This document shows positions 1-10,844 of a DNA stretch of 64,000 nt, in pieces; position 1 is the first letter of the stretch; the number at the start of each line of letters is the position of its first letter. A program made the translations under genes and the position numbers. The DNA lies in contig CAKMRJ010005523.1 of NCBI GenBank assembly GCA_928212115.1, positions 248,099,902 through 248,163,901 on the forward strand. Reading direction: 5' to 3'. Below the pieces are notes generated by a model. The model ran no database searches. It saw only the letters and a program-made list of their open reading frames with translations, and was not told the origin of the DNA. Source of the stretch: Lactuca virosa (lineage: Eukaryota > Streptophyta > Magnoliopsida > Asterales > Asteraceae).

Positions 1-401
1 TTTTCAAAAACTTTTGAAAACCGCTTTCAAGAGATCACCTTTAAAAATTCAATGAACTTTCAAAAACGACCAAATCAAAGTTTCAAAACATCATCTTCAA
101 AAAGCCTTTTTCATAACCGCCAATCACATCCCAAATATAGATAACTTTTCAAAAAAATTTTCACATCTAGATATATCATTCACCAAATCACAGATTTTAT
201 CAACCAACGAATTTCAGAAACAAATCACTTTTTGGGAAATTTGATAAAAAATCAAACCTCAACCATTCCATCCTTAAAACCAAACTCTTATAGCAATATG
301 AAAGTCAAATGCTACAAGAAGTTCGGTAAACAAAAAAACCAAAATAAAAACAACTAACAAAAGGACCCATTCAGATTTGGGTACCTAAATCTTCTGTCTA
401 A
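1..401 (+). pseudogene. gag C-terminal remnant of element A
   Basis: AT-rich, frame-broken remnant of the basic C-terminal part of copia Gag. The only clear landmark is the conserved end, IWVPKSS, at about 376-395, followed by a TAA stop at 399-401. The same WVPKS-plus-stop ending occurs in elements B and B'. The nucleocapsid zinc knuckle and capsid domain would lie left of the window. Most of the sequence has no long open frame. Confidence 0.6.
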
Positions 402-403
402 AA

Positions 404-1737
404 TTGCAGGTATCTAATGCTGGAGAACCCAAGGATGATACATGGTATATTGATAGTGGCTGCTCCAAGCATATGACAGGAACCAAAACTACCTTCGTGA
501 CTTCAACCCACCCAAACCAATCAAGACGTTACCTTCGGCAAACAACATGACGGCAAAATCAAGGGTTATGGAAACATAACAAATGGTAACTTCACCATAA
601 AGAAAGTTGCCTATGTCGATGACCTGAAACACAACCTCATCAGTGTTTCTCACTGTGTGATAACAATCTTGAAGTCCTATTCACCAAACAAGAAGCTTGA
701 TCATGGACGCCAAAACCAAAGAAATCATTGTTGATTCTTACCGTGCCGGAAAATATGTATCCACTTGACATGGATCTATCTATGGTAAACCCGATATATG
801 TCTGCTAAAAAAGCCCCAGCAGATATCAGTTGGTTATGGCACCGCCGCCTTTCCCATCTAAACTTTGGGTACATCAACAAACTGATCGGCGATGATCTTG
901 TTAGAGGACTGCCACTTCTGAAGCTTGATAATGAAACTCTGTGTGTCGCATGTGAAAAAGGAAAACTTTCCAAATCAACTCACAAAAGCATCCCAAATTC
1001 AAGTGTATCTGAACCACAAGAATTGTTGCACATAGACCTTTGTGGCCCTGCCAAAACCCCAAACCATACAAGGGAAGAAGTATATTCTTGTTGTCGTTGA
1101 TGGTTTCTCGCGCTTTACTTGGGTCTTTTCTTAAGACTAAAATCAGAAGCACCTGAAGAGATGATCAACTTCATCAACAAATCGAACTGAAGCTCAAACG
1201 ACCTGTTCGAAGAATCCGAAGTGATAATGGTTTAGAGTTCAAAAACAAGACTCTAGATTCATTTCTCAAAGACAAGGAATTGAACATAACTTCTCAGCCC
1301 CATACACTCCACAACAGAACGGCGTTGTCGAAAGAAGGAACAGAACTCTATGTGAAGCTGCAAGATCAATGCTTATCCTCGCTGATCTGCCACAATACTT
1401 CTGGGCAGAAGCAATAGCCACAGCTTGCTACACTCAAAATCGTTCCTTAATCCATAAACATCTTCATAAAACACCATATGAAGTCATTAACAACCGAAAA
1501 CCAAACATCAAATTTTTCCATATTTTTGGTTGTCGATGCTTCATAAAGAACAATAAAGACCACCTCTCAAAATTTGAATCAAGGTCGGACGAAGGAATTT
1601 TCCTTGGTTACTCATTTTCTTCAGCTGCTTATCGAGTACTGAACAAACGTACCAGAGTAATTGAAGAAAGTACCGATGTTCATTTCGATGAATTTTATGT
1701 CAGGAATTGGATCGTGAACATTTTGGTTCAAAAATGA
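404..1737 (+). pseudogene. protease and integrase region of element A, frameshifted
   Basis: The aspartic protease begins near 445 with TWYIDSGCSKHMTG (active-site DSG); its body is scrambled by frameshifts. A GAG-pre-integrase segment (WLWHRRLSHLNFGYINKL, then CVACEKGK) is open at 798-1100. The integrase core follows: LLHIDLCGP gives the first catalytic Asp near 1035, RSDNGLEF the second near 1220, and GVVERRN the Glu near 1330. The last integrase part is open at 1369-1737. At least three frame changes separate these pieces, so no integrase can be made. The protein would have inserted element cDNA into nuclear DNA. Confidence 0.8.
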
Positions 1738-3095
1738 TCGATAATATTTTTCAAAATCCAATTCAACAAACACCTTCTCCTGACAGAGATATTGAAATCG
1801 ATTTTGATTTACTTTTTGAACAACCCAAAACCGCTACAATTCGAACTGAACTTCTAACTACTTCTATTGATTCTACAGGAACAACCACTGAAGGAACTCC
1901 ACAAACAAACCAAAATGATGCAGATCAATTCGAGGGGGAACCACCTACACATACTTCTTCATTTGAACAAACACCAAAACCTCCTCCTTTAAAACCCCAT
2001 CCCCAAATATCCAAAACAAAACAATCCCGATGCATCATTTATGGGGGAACCTTCAAACCTATTCCAAGATGAAATCTCCCGGAGAAGAACAATGGGATAC
2101 TGAAATTCCAATTATTATAGCGGAAGAGAATCGCTTAATAAAATGGACCAGAAACCACCCAACTGACCAAATCATCGGAGATCCAAACTCAGGCATCCAA
2201 ACTAGAGCTGCAACTTCTAATGATTGTTTATTTGGAGCCTTCTTATCCATGACTGAACCCAAAACCATACATTCTGCTCTCAAAGATCCAGACTGGGTAA
2301 AAGCTATGCAAGAAGAGCTAGAAGAATTTGAAAGAAATGACGTATGGAATCTTGTCCCTACCCCACCCGATGTTTCTGTTATAGGTTCAAGATGGGTATT
2401 CAGAAACAAAACTGACGATCAAGGAATCGTTTGTCGAAACAAGGCACGTCTCGTAGTCAAAGGATATTCACAACAAGAAGGAATCGACTACGATGAAACA
2501 TATGCTCCAGTTGCCAGAATTGAAGCAATTCGCATCTTTCTTGCATATGCTGCACATAAGAACTTCAAAGTATTCCAAATGGATGTTAAATGTGCATTCC
2601 TACATGGAGAGTTAGATCCGATGTATACATCCAACAACCACCAGGTTTCGAAGATCCCAAATTTCCTGATCACAGCTTCAAATTGCAGAAAGCTGTCTAT
2701 GGCTTGAAACAAGCACCCCGAGCCTGGTATGCCACATTGACAACCTTTCTCGAAGAATCATGTTTTAAAAGAGGTTCAATCGATCAAACCCTCTTTCGTA
2801 AAATCTATAATAAACATCTTTTAATCGTACAAATATATGTTGATGACATTATTTTCGGTTCTACTGATGAATCTTTGAGTATAAGTTTGCAGATCTAATG
2901 AAGAGCAAATTTGAAATGAGCATGATTGGGGAGATGACTACTTTTCTCGGACTTCAAATCAAACAGTCAACTGATGGCATTTTCATCAACCAAGAGAATT
3001 ATGTCAAAAACCTACTCACTCGCTTTTCAATGGACAAATCCAATACCGCAAAAACCCCAATGGCTTTTGGATACAAAATCGATGCAGACTGAAAT
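1738..3095 (+). pseudogene. reverse transcriptase region of element A, frameshifted
   Basis: A low-complexity Ser/Thr/Pro-rich linker (about 1740-2070) leads into RT. The RT N-terminal half is open to about 2620: WVKAMQEELEEFERNDVW, then RWVFRNKTDD, KARLVVKGYSQQEGIDY and YAPVARIEAIR. A frameshift near 2615-2640 moves the frame to QPPGFEDPKFPDH and VYGLKQAPRAWY. The catalytic box QIYVDDIIFGS is at about 2826-2860 with YVDD intact. Another shift near 2890 precedes the FEMSMIGEMTTFLGLQI connection. Family role: copying the element RNA into cDNA inside Gag particles. Not functional here. Confidence 0.85.
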
Positions 3096-3797
3096 GGCAA
3101 ACCTGTTGATCAGAAAGATATCGTGGAATGATCGGATCACTCTTATACCTCACTGCCAGCAGACCTGACATCATGTTTTCTACATGTGTCTGTGCCAGAT
3201 ACCAAGCAAATCCTATGGAATCCCATGTAGTTGCTGTGAAACGCATCTTCAAATACCTAAAAGGCACTCCCAAACTTGGCCTTTGGTATCCAGCTAAATA
3301 AATCCGATTTTCAGCTGAACGCTTTCACCGACTCAGACTATGGAGGATGCAAGTTAGATAGAAAGAGTACATCTGGTAGCTGTCAATTCCTAGGAGGTAG
3401 ACTAGTGAGTTGGACTTCAAAGAAACAGACTTGTGTATCCACATCAGAAACAGCAGAAGCTGAATACGTCGCTGCCGCCAGCTGTTGTTCGCAAGTCATA
3501 TGGATGCAAACTCAATTGCGAGACTATGGCTTCAAAATTTCACAAATTCCCATATTTTGTGACTCAACCAGTGCAATTGCCATTTCTCACAATCCCGTTC
3601 ACCATTCCATGACAAAGCACATCGACATTCGATATCATTTCATCAAAGACAACATTCAAAAGGGTCATATCGAATTGCACTTCATCAACACCGAAGATCA
3701 AATTGCCGATGTCTTCACTAAGGCTCTCGATGAAACAAAGTTTCAATACTTCCTAGGCCGTCTAGGAATGTTAAATCCAGATAACATCTATCCTTAA
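3096..3797 (+). pseudogene. RNase H domain of element A
   Basis: Copia RNase H, the C-terminal Pol domain that degrades template RNA during reverse transcription. The last 520 bp are open to a TAA at 3795-3797. Catalytic acidic positions are present: FTDSDYGG, the Glu in AEAEYVAAASCC, and FCDSTSAIA, followed by KHIDIRYHFIKD. The segment before 3276 (RPDIMFS, ARYQANPMESH) is in other frames, so the domain is split from RT by at least two frameshifts. Confidence 0.85.
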
Positions 3798-5458
3798 TCT
3801 TTTACTTTTTGTTTGTACAAAAAGTGTTTACTTTCATTCAAAAGGAAAATTCAAAAACAATTGAAAATTGCTTTCCTTTTAAAAATTACCAAAAACATTC
3901 AAATAACCAATATTTCCAAAACATTCAGAAAAACAAATCTTTAAAAAAAATTAATAAAAGACTTGCCATAATAAGCTTTTATAGAACCTTGTGATTAATC
4001 TTCTCTTGACTTAATTTTCAGATGCTTATGCTCGATGAAGATTTTAAGTCATATTGATTCTCAATTGGAGTGAAGGTTCAAATACCTACTTTTCATAATG
4101 TATATAACTTTATTTCCTTCGATTTTATTTCATTATTGACGATTTTAAACAATCAAGGGGCATAAGGTTAGGAGGTTCAGATGAAAACAAAACCCATGTG
4201 AGAATTTGTGCCTCGTCGATCTAAATCATTGTGGAAATCATTTCTTGTGAGCTTAGGTGTGTCACTATTGCTTATAAGGTATACCCAATTATACCTTGTC
4301 ACGGTCTCATTTTTGCTTAGATATCAAAATGACCAGGGACGATACATTCATTTCTTACATACTAGACAAACTGTCTTTTATGCCACCTATCCCTACCTAG
4401 ATAAAAGCCAACCAAAAATGAAGACTTGCGATCCCATGATCCATCAAGCAAACAACGACATATCCTTACAAGAAAACCAAAGGAGAAACAAATATCTATC
4501 AACATCTAATCCTCAAAGACAAATCAACAAGAAAACAAATGGATTCAATAAAGATATACCAAACAAAAAAATATATATATTCTATATTTGGTATTTTCAA
4601 ACAAACTTTCAACCAAATGGTTATTTCAAAACAAAAATCATAAAATCCCGCGATTTGTTTTAACCATTTTTTCAAAAGAAGATATCTCAATCACTCAAGT
4701 CAAATACTCTTAAAAAGGTCTCAAATGTAGCAAATTCTCAATGCTAAAACAAAATATCTTTTTACAATAAATCGATATTGATCAACAAACAGGATACTAT
4801 CAAAGAAGAAGCTGCAACAACAATGGATTTCCCGGGATACTGTAGCCTTCATCACTGAAGAATCTTAGTTGCAAACTGCACTATGAAAATTGCTAAACCC
4901 CTCTACATGTATTTCCCGACGGAGAGAGAGAGTGAACTTTAATGGCATGAATGAAGAAACCCGCTGAGTAATGCCGAAACCAGTCTTATGTGATTGATTA
5001 TCTAATAATGAGACTAAGTGACTTTACAGGAAAAGCATAGCTGAACACCTCCAATATGGAGTTTGGATCGTCAGAGAGAATATCACTCATTTTTAGTGAT
5101 CATTAACTTGTTCTGCTGCCAGAACAACCAACACCCAAGTGAAGTGTGAGCTATACCTATGAGCGTTCATCTGATCGACCTGTTAGACCACTTGTCGTCA
5201 TTAATAATGCTATAAAATCTAAGGAAATTTCTTTAGATACATATATGACTACCCTTTGATAACCGAACCCGAGACTTTGATTCGGAATCAAATTTCTGAA
5301 AATCTTTTACATAAGATATGTTAAACCAAGTCACAAACTTTCAAAACGATTACAATGGTTTTATATAATCTTCTCATTGACAAAACTTTTATCCCAAATC
5401 TTCAAGATTAAAACTGTTAATGTGATTATATCTATCCTTATTTCATCAATGATCACAT
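3798..5458 (+). other. 3' noncoding region of element A
   Basis: About 1.66 kb between the RNase H stop and the polypurine tract. SIRE elements often place an envelope-like ORF here, but I find only short unrelated frames (3809-3994, 4208-4663) without a signal peptide, membrane segment or coiled coil. AT-rich; no internal repeat noticed. Confidence 0.6.
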
Positions 5459-5468
5459 AGGGGGAAAT
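5459..5468 (+). promoter_or_regulatory. polypurine tract of element A
   Basis: A purine run (AGGGGGAAA) directly before the TGTTGAAAA start of the LTR. In LTR retrotransposons it primes plus-strand DNA synthesis. Confidence 0.75.
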
Positions 5469-5905
5469 TGTTGAAAAATATTTTATATGTGATCATCACT
5501 GAAATAAGACGAATTGGTTTATATTTCTAAAACAAATATTATCAGTTATTTCAGGTTGCGTGGATTCGTGCTTAATTATGAATAGAAAAATATGCAAAAG
5601 ACGAAATACGCAAGGACGGAAAATAGACGCAATATTTGGTCGTTTGAAGACAAAAAAATCAAGACTAAAATCGTCAAGAATTTAAAAACCACCTCAAGGG
5701 TCAAAAATGGAAATTCAATTCACAATTGGATATATATATATATATATATATAATATATATATATATATAATATATATAACAAGAACTGGTATATTATATA
5801 ATAGATATTATATAATATATATATATCTATATATATATATATCTATACAAGAACTTGTATATATATTATATATGATATATATACTAATATATATAAGATT
5901 GTTCT

Positions 5906-5952
<47 letters not shown>

Positions 5953-5976
5953 CTAAATAATATGTATATACATTCT

Positions 5977-6014
<38 letters not shown>

Positions 6015-7149
6015 TGAATCATGCCTTATATATATTTATAGATTGGAAAGAAATCTTCACAAAAGCAAAAGTACCAAACTCATGTGTCTTCCAACCTTTA
6101 CAATCAATCACTTCATTACTTTTCCTTTCCTTAACAAACAGAGTTGCTTGATTCTTTGCATATATATAGATGCATGTTTATGAGTTTTTGTGTGTGTTTT
6201 GTGTTTCCTTGTAATATATCTCCTATTACTCTCTCATCTCAAGAAGAATAAACACTAGCCAACCTCAAAATACTCTCCAAACACCCTCCAAATACCCCCT
6301 TAAACCTCCTCAAAAACCCTTCCTTTCAAATCACCACAACTATCACCACCTTGCTGTTTTTCGACATCAGAATTTGCAAGTTAAGAAAAAATTCATTCAC
6401 CGAGCACAACTCAAGAAAATCTACGGGAGAGATTTTCAGCGCAGATTATTCAAGACCTTACCTACATCCAGGAATTTTCCTCGATTTTTTTGACCACTGC
6501 AAACCCCAGAGAGACGCGAGAGAGAATTGGCTATCCAGAGAGATTTACTACGAAAATCTATATTCATAACCACCCAAAGCTCTTTCAACATCACCTTTTT
6601 GTTACATTATACCACCAAAACTACAACCTTATTCCACCTTCTACCACCACCCTACACACTCCAAATACCACTTCAACCTCATTAAATCACCTTAAAAAAA
6701 CCCATACCCACATACAAAAAACATTACCCGTGTATTTTGTATCGTTTTGTAAACAATTCATTGTTACATAAAAAGAACTTATTGTTACTTACCGGATTGA
6801 ACTTTGAACAAATAGAGACACAGTCTATTAAGATCCAGTCCAACCCTAAGCCTGTTAGTCATTTATTGACTAACAACTTGACAAAACAGTCGTTCCACAA
6901 GTCCCGTTCTAACACCACCTACTATATATATATATATATATTTATATATTTTATTAACGCTTTATGTCATTTAAATACTGTCATTTATTTCATTTATAGC
7001 TTTCAGTCATTTATAGCTTTCCAGTATTTATTTATTCCGCACTTCTTATCTTTCCGCATCTAATCTCATTAAATATATATATCTGTCACCCAGTAACTGG
7101 TAACCGAGCCTTTTATTCTTGGTAATCAGATTGTTATATATTTCTAACA
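5469..7149 (+). repeat. LTR of element A
   Basis: 1681-bp LTR bounded by TG (5469-5470) and CA (7148-7149). The left side has a polypurine tract and the right side has a primer-binding site, so it can act as 3' LTR for the left element and 5' LTR for a lost right one. It contains a long TA microsatellite (5727-6010) and a shorter one near 6925-6950. The apparent long open frame over the TA run is only Tyr/Ile repeats and is not a gene. Confidence 0.85.
5727..6010. repeat. (TA)n microsatellite inside the LTR of element A
   Basis: Interrupted TA/TATAT tracts totalling about 280 bp, with short non-TA islands such as ACAAGAACT repeated at about 5779-5787 and 5848-5856. Simple-sequence expansion; no coding meaning. 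Confidence 0.9.
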
Positions 7150-7151
7150 AT

Positions 7152-7163
7152 TGGTATCAGAGC
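7152..7163 (+). promoter_or_regulatory. primer-binding site after the element A LTR
   Basis: TGGTATCAGAGC, complementary to the 3' end of plant initiator-Met tRNA, starts two bases after the LTR end. This is the minus-strand primer site of an element that began here and ran rightwards. Its presence after a polypurine tract-LTR unit is the tandem signature discussed in the findings. Confidence 0.85.
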
Positions 7164-7586
7164 AAGGTGGAAGGTTGTCGCGGATTTTCGATTCGTCATA
7201 ACTTCTTCGTTATAACTCGGATTTTAGTGCTCTTTATGTTTTTGGAAACCTTGTTACAATCTCTATCACTTGGTTCATCCAAATCGAGATTGCTAAATAA
7301 TTTATTTTTGAGGGTCAATTATGTAAATATGCACATTATGCTAAAATTTCTCTTTATTATTATAAAAAGAACTACACATTGGCCTATACTATTACATAGG
7401 TTTGAAATAACGATTTGTTACAGAGAATCTCGAGAATTAAACCGTCGCCTGAAAAAGTGCGATGTGACAGTTATGACAAGTCAGAGGCGTGCGTCACGCG
7501 ACATAAGAATAGCTGTCAGTTCAACTTTTCACGCGCCCGTTTGAATTCTGAGTTTTGAAAATTTGCCGCATCAACCTATCTTCTTT
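7164..7586 (+). other. truncated leader and junction region
   Basis: The first 150-250 bp read as the untranslated leader of the element primed at 7152. No gag start follows. Further right the sequence passes into the 3' region of element B. From about 7587 rightwards it matches, on the - strand, the 3' region of B' near 36375-36483. The exact junction cannot be placed by eye. Confidence 0.5.
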
Positions 7587-8152
7587 CACAGTAAGGAAAT
7601 GACGTGGAGTACATACGACTGCGAACCTGAAAGTTAAAGGTAACCACAAACAAGATTTTGAAAATCACAAGGATCTTCGTGCAAGAGTGTCAAAGAAAAA
7701 GAAATAAAACAAAGTTTATCTGTGGGACGTTGTGATGTCATATATGTGACATAAAACTATTGATCACAGGGAAAGATCTCTTTCTTCATAATCAAAAGTG
7801 ACTAAGAAGTGTCTGTTCGGTTTCCTGTTGAATACGATCAGTTGTTTGATGAGAAACACTGAAAGGCATCTTTTATGTAAGGCTGGTAAATGTAGTTTAT
7901 CCGTTAACCAAACTACGAACTTGACATAAGTACGAAAGTTGGAAAAGGTACTCGTGTGACCAGTGTAGTCAGTTGAACGAGTAGGCGGGGAATTCATTGT
8001 CATTGACTTGGAATATTATTGAAATCTCAAAAAAATAAACTGGATCTTTTGGGTAGAAAAGTCTTGGTGTTAGACAATTTCATAAAGATCACGCAAAAGA
8101 TAAAAAGAGATTCAATGTACCTCCCATGAAAGTGGTTTCGTTAACTCTTGGG

Positions 8153-8220
8153 TGAAAACTAGAACATGTGATTGTTCACCGTCAATTGAAAACTAGAACA
8201 TGTGATTGTTCACCGTCAAT
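8153..8220. repeat. 34-bp perfect tandem duplication
   Basis: Two adjacent identical 34-bp units (8153-8186 and 8187-8220), each starting TGAAAACTAGAACATG. B' has a single diverged copy near 35882-35920, so the duplication is specific to element B. Confidence 0.9.
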
Positions 8221-8814
8221 TCATTGTGGGTATTGAATTTTGGGTTTCACTCAGTTCGTGGTAGAACGAAACTAAGATCATTAACACAGATGTTTGTATA
8301 ACCATAAACCTCAGTGGTAATTTCTGAGAGTCTCAAGGGTTACATTTATGAATGCGAAAGTGATGGAGAAAAGAGTAGATAGTTTCAAGAGAACAGAAGT
8401 ACCTTTGCAATGCGAATGTGACCATGCAAATAACTCTTAACTCAATGCGAGAAGAGTAAGGTAGCTCATGAATAATGTGAATTCGCAGCCTGATTGGGAA
8501 GAATTGATTGGTGATATCAATTCATTAAGGCTTCACAGTCGAGTCGTTGAGGCTTAGGTCAACATACAACAGCATGCTTCTAGGGACACTTAGCTAGTAC
8601 ATAAGTAACGAGATTCATACCTGCCCCATCACACAAGTAGATAGCCATTGCGAACATCTTCGTTTATGAACTTGGTGTGTAAAGAAAATGAACAAAAAGT
8701 AAAAATATTTTTGTGATTTTGATGTTTTTGAAAAGCAGTAAAATAAAGCAAATAAATTATTTTTGGTTTTTAGAGTTTTTCTGAAAATAAGAAAAATAAG
8801 GTAAAAATAAACGG

Positions 8815-9140
8815 ATAATGAACAGTGGACTGCGAAAGGCTGCGAACGTTCGCACCGATTCGCAGTGATAAGCCGGTTAATGAACAGTTGACTGCGAAAG
8901 GCTGCGAACGTTCGCACTGATTTGCAGTGAAAAATAATTTTGAAAACAGAGATAAGATAAGCAATTTGAACATAGAGAGAAGCAAAGATACACAAAATAT
9001 ACAAAAGGATATGTGAAATACCAAACCACGAATGAACCATGCTCTGCGAACCACTGTGAGCGTTCACACCGATTCACATTGATAAAACAGACTGTTAATG
9101 AACAGTGGAGTGCGAAAGCCTGCGAACGTTCGCATCGATT
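8815..9140. repeat. palindromic GCGAACGTTCGC repeat cluster in element B
   Basis: Three copies of the perfect 12-bp palindrome GCGAACGTTCGC (8842-8853, 8904-8915, 9122-9133) lie in repeated units that also share TGAACAGT and GCGAAAG(G/C)C. A fourth unit at 9056-9067 reads GTGAGCGTTCAC, with both arms changed but still mutually complementary. Confidence 0.9.
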
Positions 9141-9153
9141 TGCAGTAAAGAAT

Positions 9154-10065
9154 TTATGAATGCGATTGTGGATTTGGTACGGAATCAACTTCCATCATTC
9201 CCAACCCTTGAAAGATTTTATTAAATGTTGCTTCAGGTAGAGCCTTGGTGAATATGTCAGCCAATTGATCAGCGGATATTACGAAATGAATCTCAACATT
9301 GCCATCTTCCACATGATCTTTGATGAAGTGACACCTCAGTGCTATGTGTTTCATTTTTGAGTGTTGCACTGGGTTGTGACATATGCGAATAGCACTTTCG
9401 GAGTCACAATAGAGAGGAATTCTTTTCATATTCAATCCATAGTCACGAAGTTGGCTTTGAATCCAAATGACCTGAGATGTGCACGAAGCTGCAGCTATGT
9501 ATTCGGCCTCAGCTGTTGACAATGAAACACATGTTTGTTTCTTTGATTGCCAACTCACCAGCTTGCCATCGAGAAATTGGCATCCACCAGTTGTGCTTTT
9601 TCTATCTAAACTGCAACCCCCTAAATCAGCATCTGAAAATGCTTGTACAAAGAAACCTGAGTTCGCAGGATACCAAATTCCAAGAGATGACGTTTGTTTC
9701 AGATAACGGAAGATATTCTTGACGGCTACCATATGAGGTTCGTGTGGATTTGGTTGGAACCTGGCATAATAACAAACTGAAAACATGATATCTGGTCTAC
9801 TAGCTGTTAGATACATGAGTGAACCAATCATCTGATGATAAAGAGTTATATCAGCAGCCGGTTTATCCAGTGAAGGAGTCAGTTTCGTTCCGAATGCCAT
9901 TGGAACCTTCGTCTTTGAGTCTCCTAACATTCCAAAATTAGCGAGTAGAGTTTTCGTGTAAGCTTCCTGATTAATAAGAATCCCTTCCTGTCCCTGTCTA
10001 ATGTTTAATCCAAGAAAAAAGTTAATTGGACCCATTGAGCTCATCTCAAATTTAGTTTCCATCAA
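9154..10065 (-). pseudogene. RT connection and RNase H of element B
   Basis: Open - strand frame of 303 codons covering the RT tail and RNase H. Landmarks in order: FEMSSMGPINFFLGLNIR, MIGSLMYLTASRPDI, the RNase H residues FSDADLGG, AEAEYIAAASC and YCDSESAIRIC, then HFIKDHVEDGNVEIHF and DIFTKALPEATFN. The C-terminus is intact. It is separated from upstream RT by an in-frame TGA at 10069-10071 that is also present in B'. The apparent start at 10065 is only the first codon after that stop, so this is a Pol fragment. Confidence 0.85.
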
Positions 10066-10664
10066 CTTTCAGAACTCAGCAGTTAGGCTGGGATTAGTAG
10101 ATCCGAAGATGATGTCATCAACATAAATTTGTATGATCATCAAGTGGTCACCCTCTTTCTTGCGAAAGAAGGTTGGGTCAACCGAACCTTGCTTGAATTT
10201 GGACATTTTAAGAAAACGAGTAAGAGTTTCATACCAGGCTCTTGGAGCTTGCTTTAAACCGTAACCGCTTTGTCAAGAATGTAACAGTGGTTGGGATATT
10301 TTTCATTTATAAACCCAGGTGGTTGCTCTACATAAACAGCCTCTTCTAATTCGCCATTTAAGAATGCATACTTTACATCCATTTGAAAAACTTTAAAGTT
10401 TTTGTGTGCTGCATATGCCAAGAAGATGCGAACGGATTCCAATCTTGCAACGAGTGCGAAAGTCTCTTCGTAGTCAATCCCTTCTTCCTGGCAATAACCT
10501 TTGACTACCAGTCTAGCTTTGTTTCGGATCACGTTTCCCTCTTTATCCATTTTATTGCTAAACACCCATTTTAAACCAACAACCGATGCATCAGGGGGAG
10601 TTGGAATCAATCTCCAAACTTTGTTTCGCTCAAACTCATGGAGTTCATCTTGCATTGCTTGCAC
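10066..10664 (-). pseudogene. reverse transcriptase of element B
   Basis: RT core on the - strand. The N-terminal part is open at 10254-10664: QDELHEFERNKVWRLIP, GLKWVFSNKMDKEG, KARLVVKGYCQEEGIDY and VFQMDVKYAFLNGELEE. A frameshift near 10254 leads to the APRAWYETL segment and then the catalytic IQIYVDDIIFGS at about 10095-10135 (YVDD intact). The TGA at 10069-10071 follows. Confidence 0.85.
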
Positions 10665-10844
10665 CTAATCGGAGTGATAGAGAGAAATGTTGTAGGTTTT
10701 GGGTTCAATTTTGGATACGAACGAATTAAACATACAAAATTCTACTTTGGAGAATAATGCAGTTTGTTTTGCTTTCAGTTGTGAACGGGTAAGGACACCT
10801 GCAGAGGATTCATCAAGCATTTGAGCTTTTGGGTGATCTTTTGT
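10665..10844 (-). pseudogene. integrase-RT linker of element B
   Basis: Frame-broken spacer between the acidic end of the integrase reading frame and the RT start. Its counterpart in B' (about 21120-21330) is open and contains RAQQKAKQTALFSK and VEPKNVQVALDHSDW. The same residues can be picked out here in more than one frame. Confidence 0.55.

Larger units (their letters stand above)
1..7149 (+). mobile_element. Copia element A (SIRE lineage), 5' end outside window
   Basis: Ty1/copia retrotransposon on the + strand, cut by the left window edge. Domain order is gag tail, protease, integrase, RT, RNase H (copia order: integrase before RT), then a long 3' noncoding region, a polypurine tract at 5459-5468 and an LTR at 5469-7149. 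SIRE lineage is inferred from protein style (WYIDSGCSKHMTG protease, QIYVDDIIFGS RT) and the long LTR. The coding region is broken by many frameshifts, so this copy is dead. No envelope-like gene is visible after RNase H, although many SIRE elements have one. Confidence 0.85.
7587..9153 (-). other. 3' noncoding region of element B
   Basis: About 1.57 kb after the RNase H stop, homologous (inverted) to 35165-36483 of B'. It holds a palindromic repeat cluster at 8815-9140 and a 34-bp perfect tandem duplication at 8153-8220. No protein-coding potential recognised. Confidence 0.7.

Noticed and set aside
4208..4663. Possible envelope-like gene after Pol of element A
   Set aside because: No signal peptide, coiled coil or transmembrane pattern convincing enough; Lys/Asn-rich as expected from AT-rich noncoding DNA.
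5707..6183. 158-codon open frame over the TA microsatellite
   Set aside because: Only Tyr/Ile from TA repeats; inside an LTR.
7152..7163. tRNA-Met-like sequence
   Set aside because: Only the short primer complement is present; no cloverleaf, so not a tRNA gene. The same holds for the other primer sites.
7119..7544. 141-codon ORF after the element A LTR
   Set aside because: Starts in the LTR and spans the primer site and junction; no gag features.
8615..9188. Overlapping - strand ORFs with CERSQ repeats
   Set aside because: Produced by the palindromic repeat cluster in three frames; in the 3' noncoding region.
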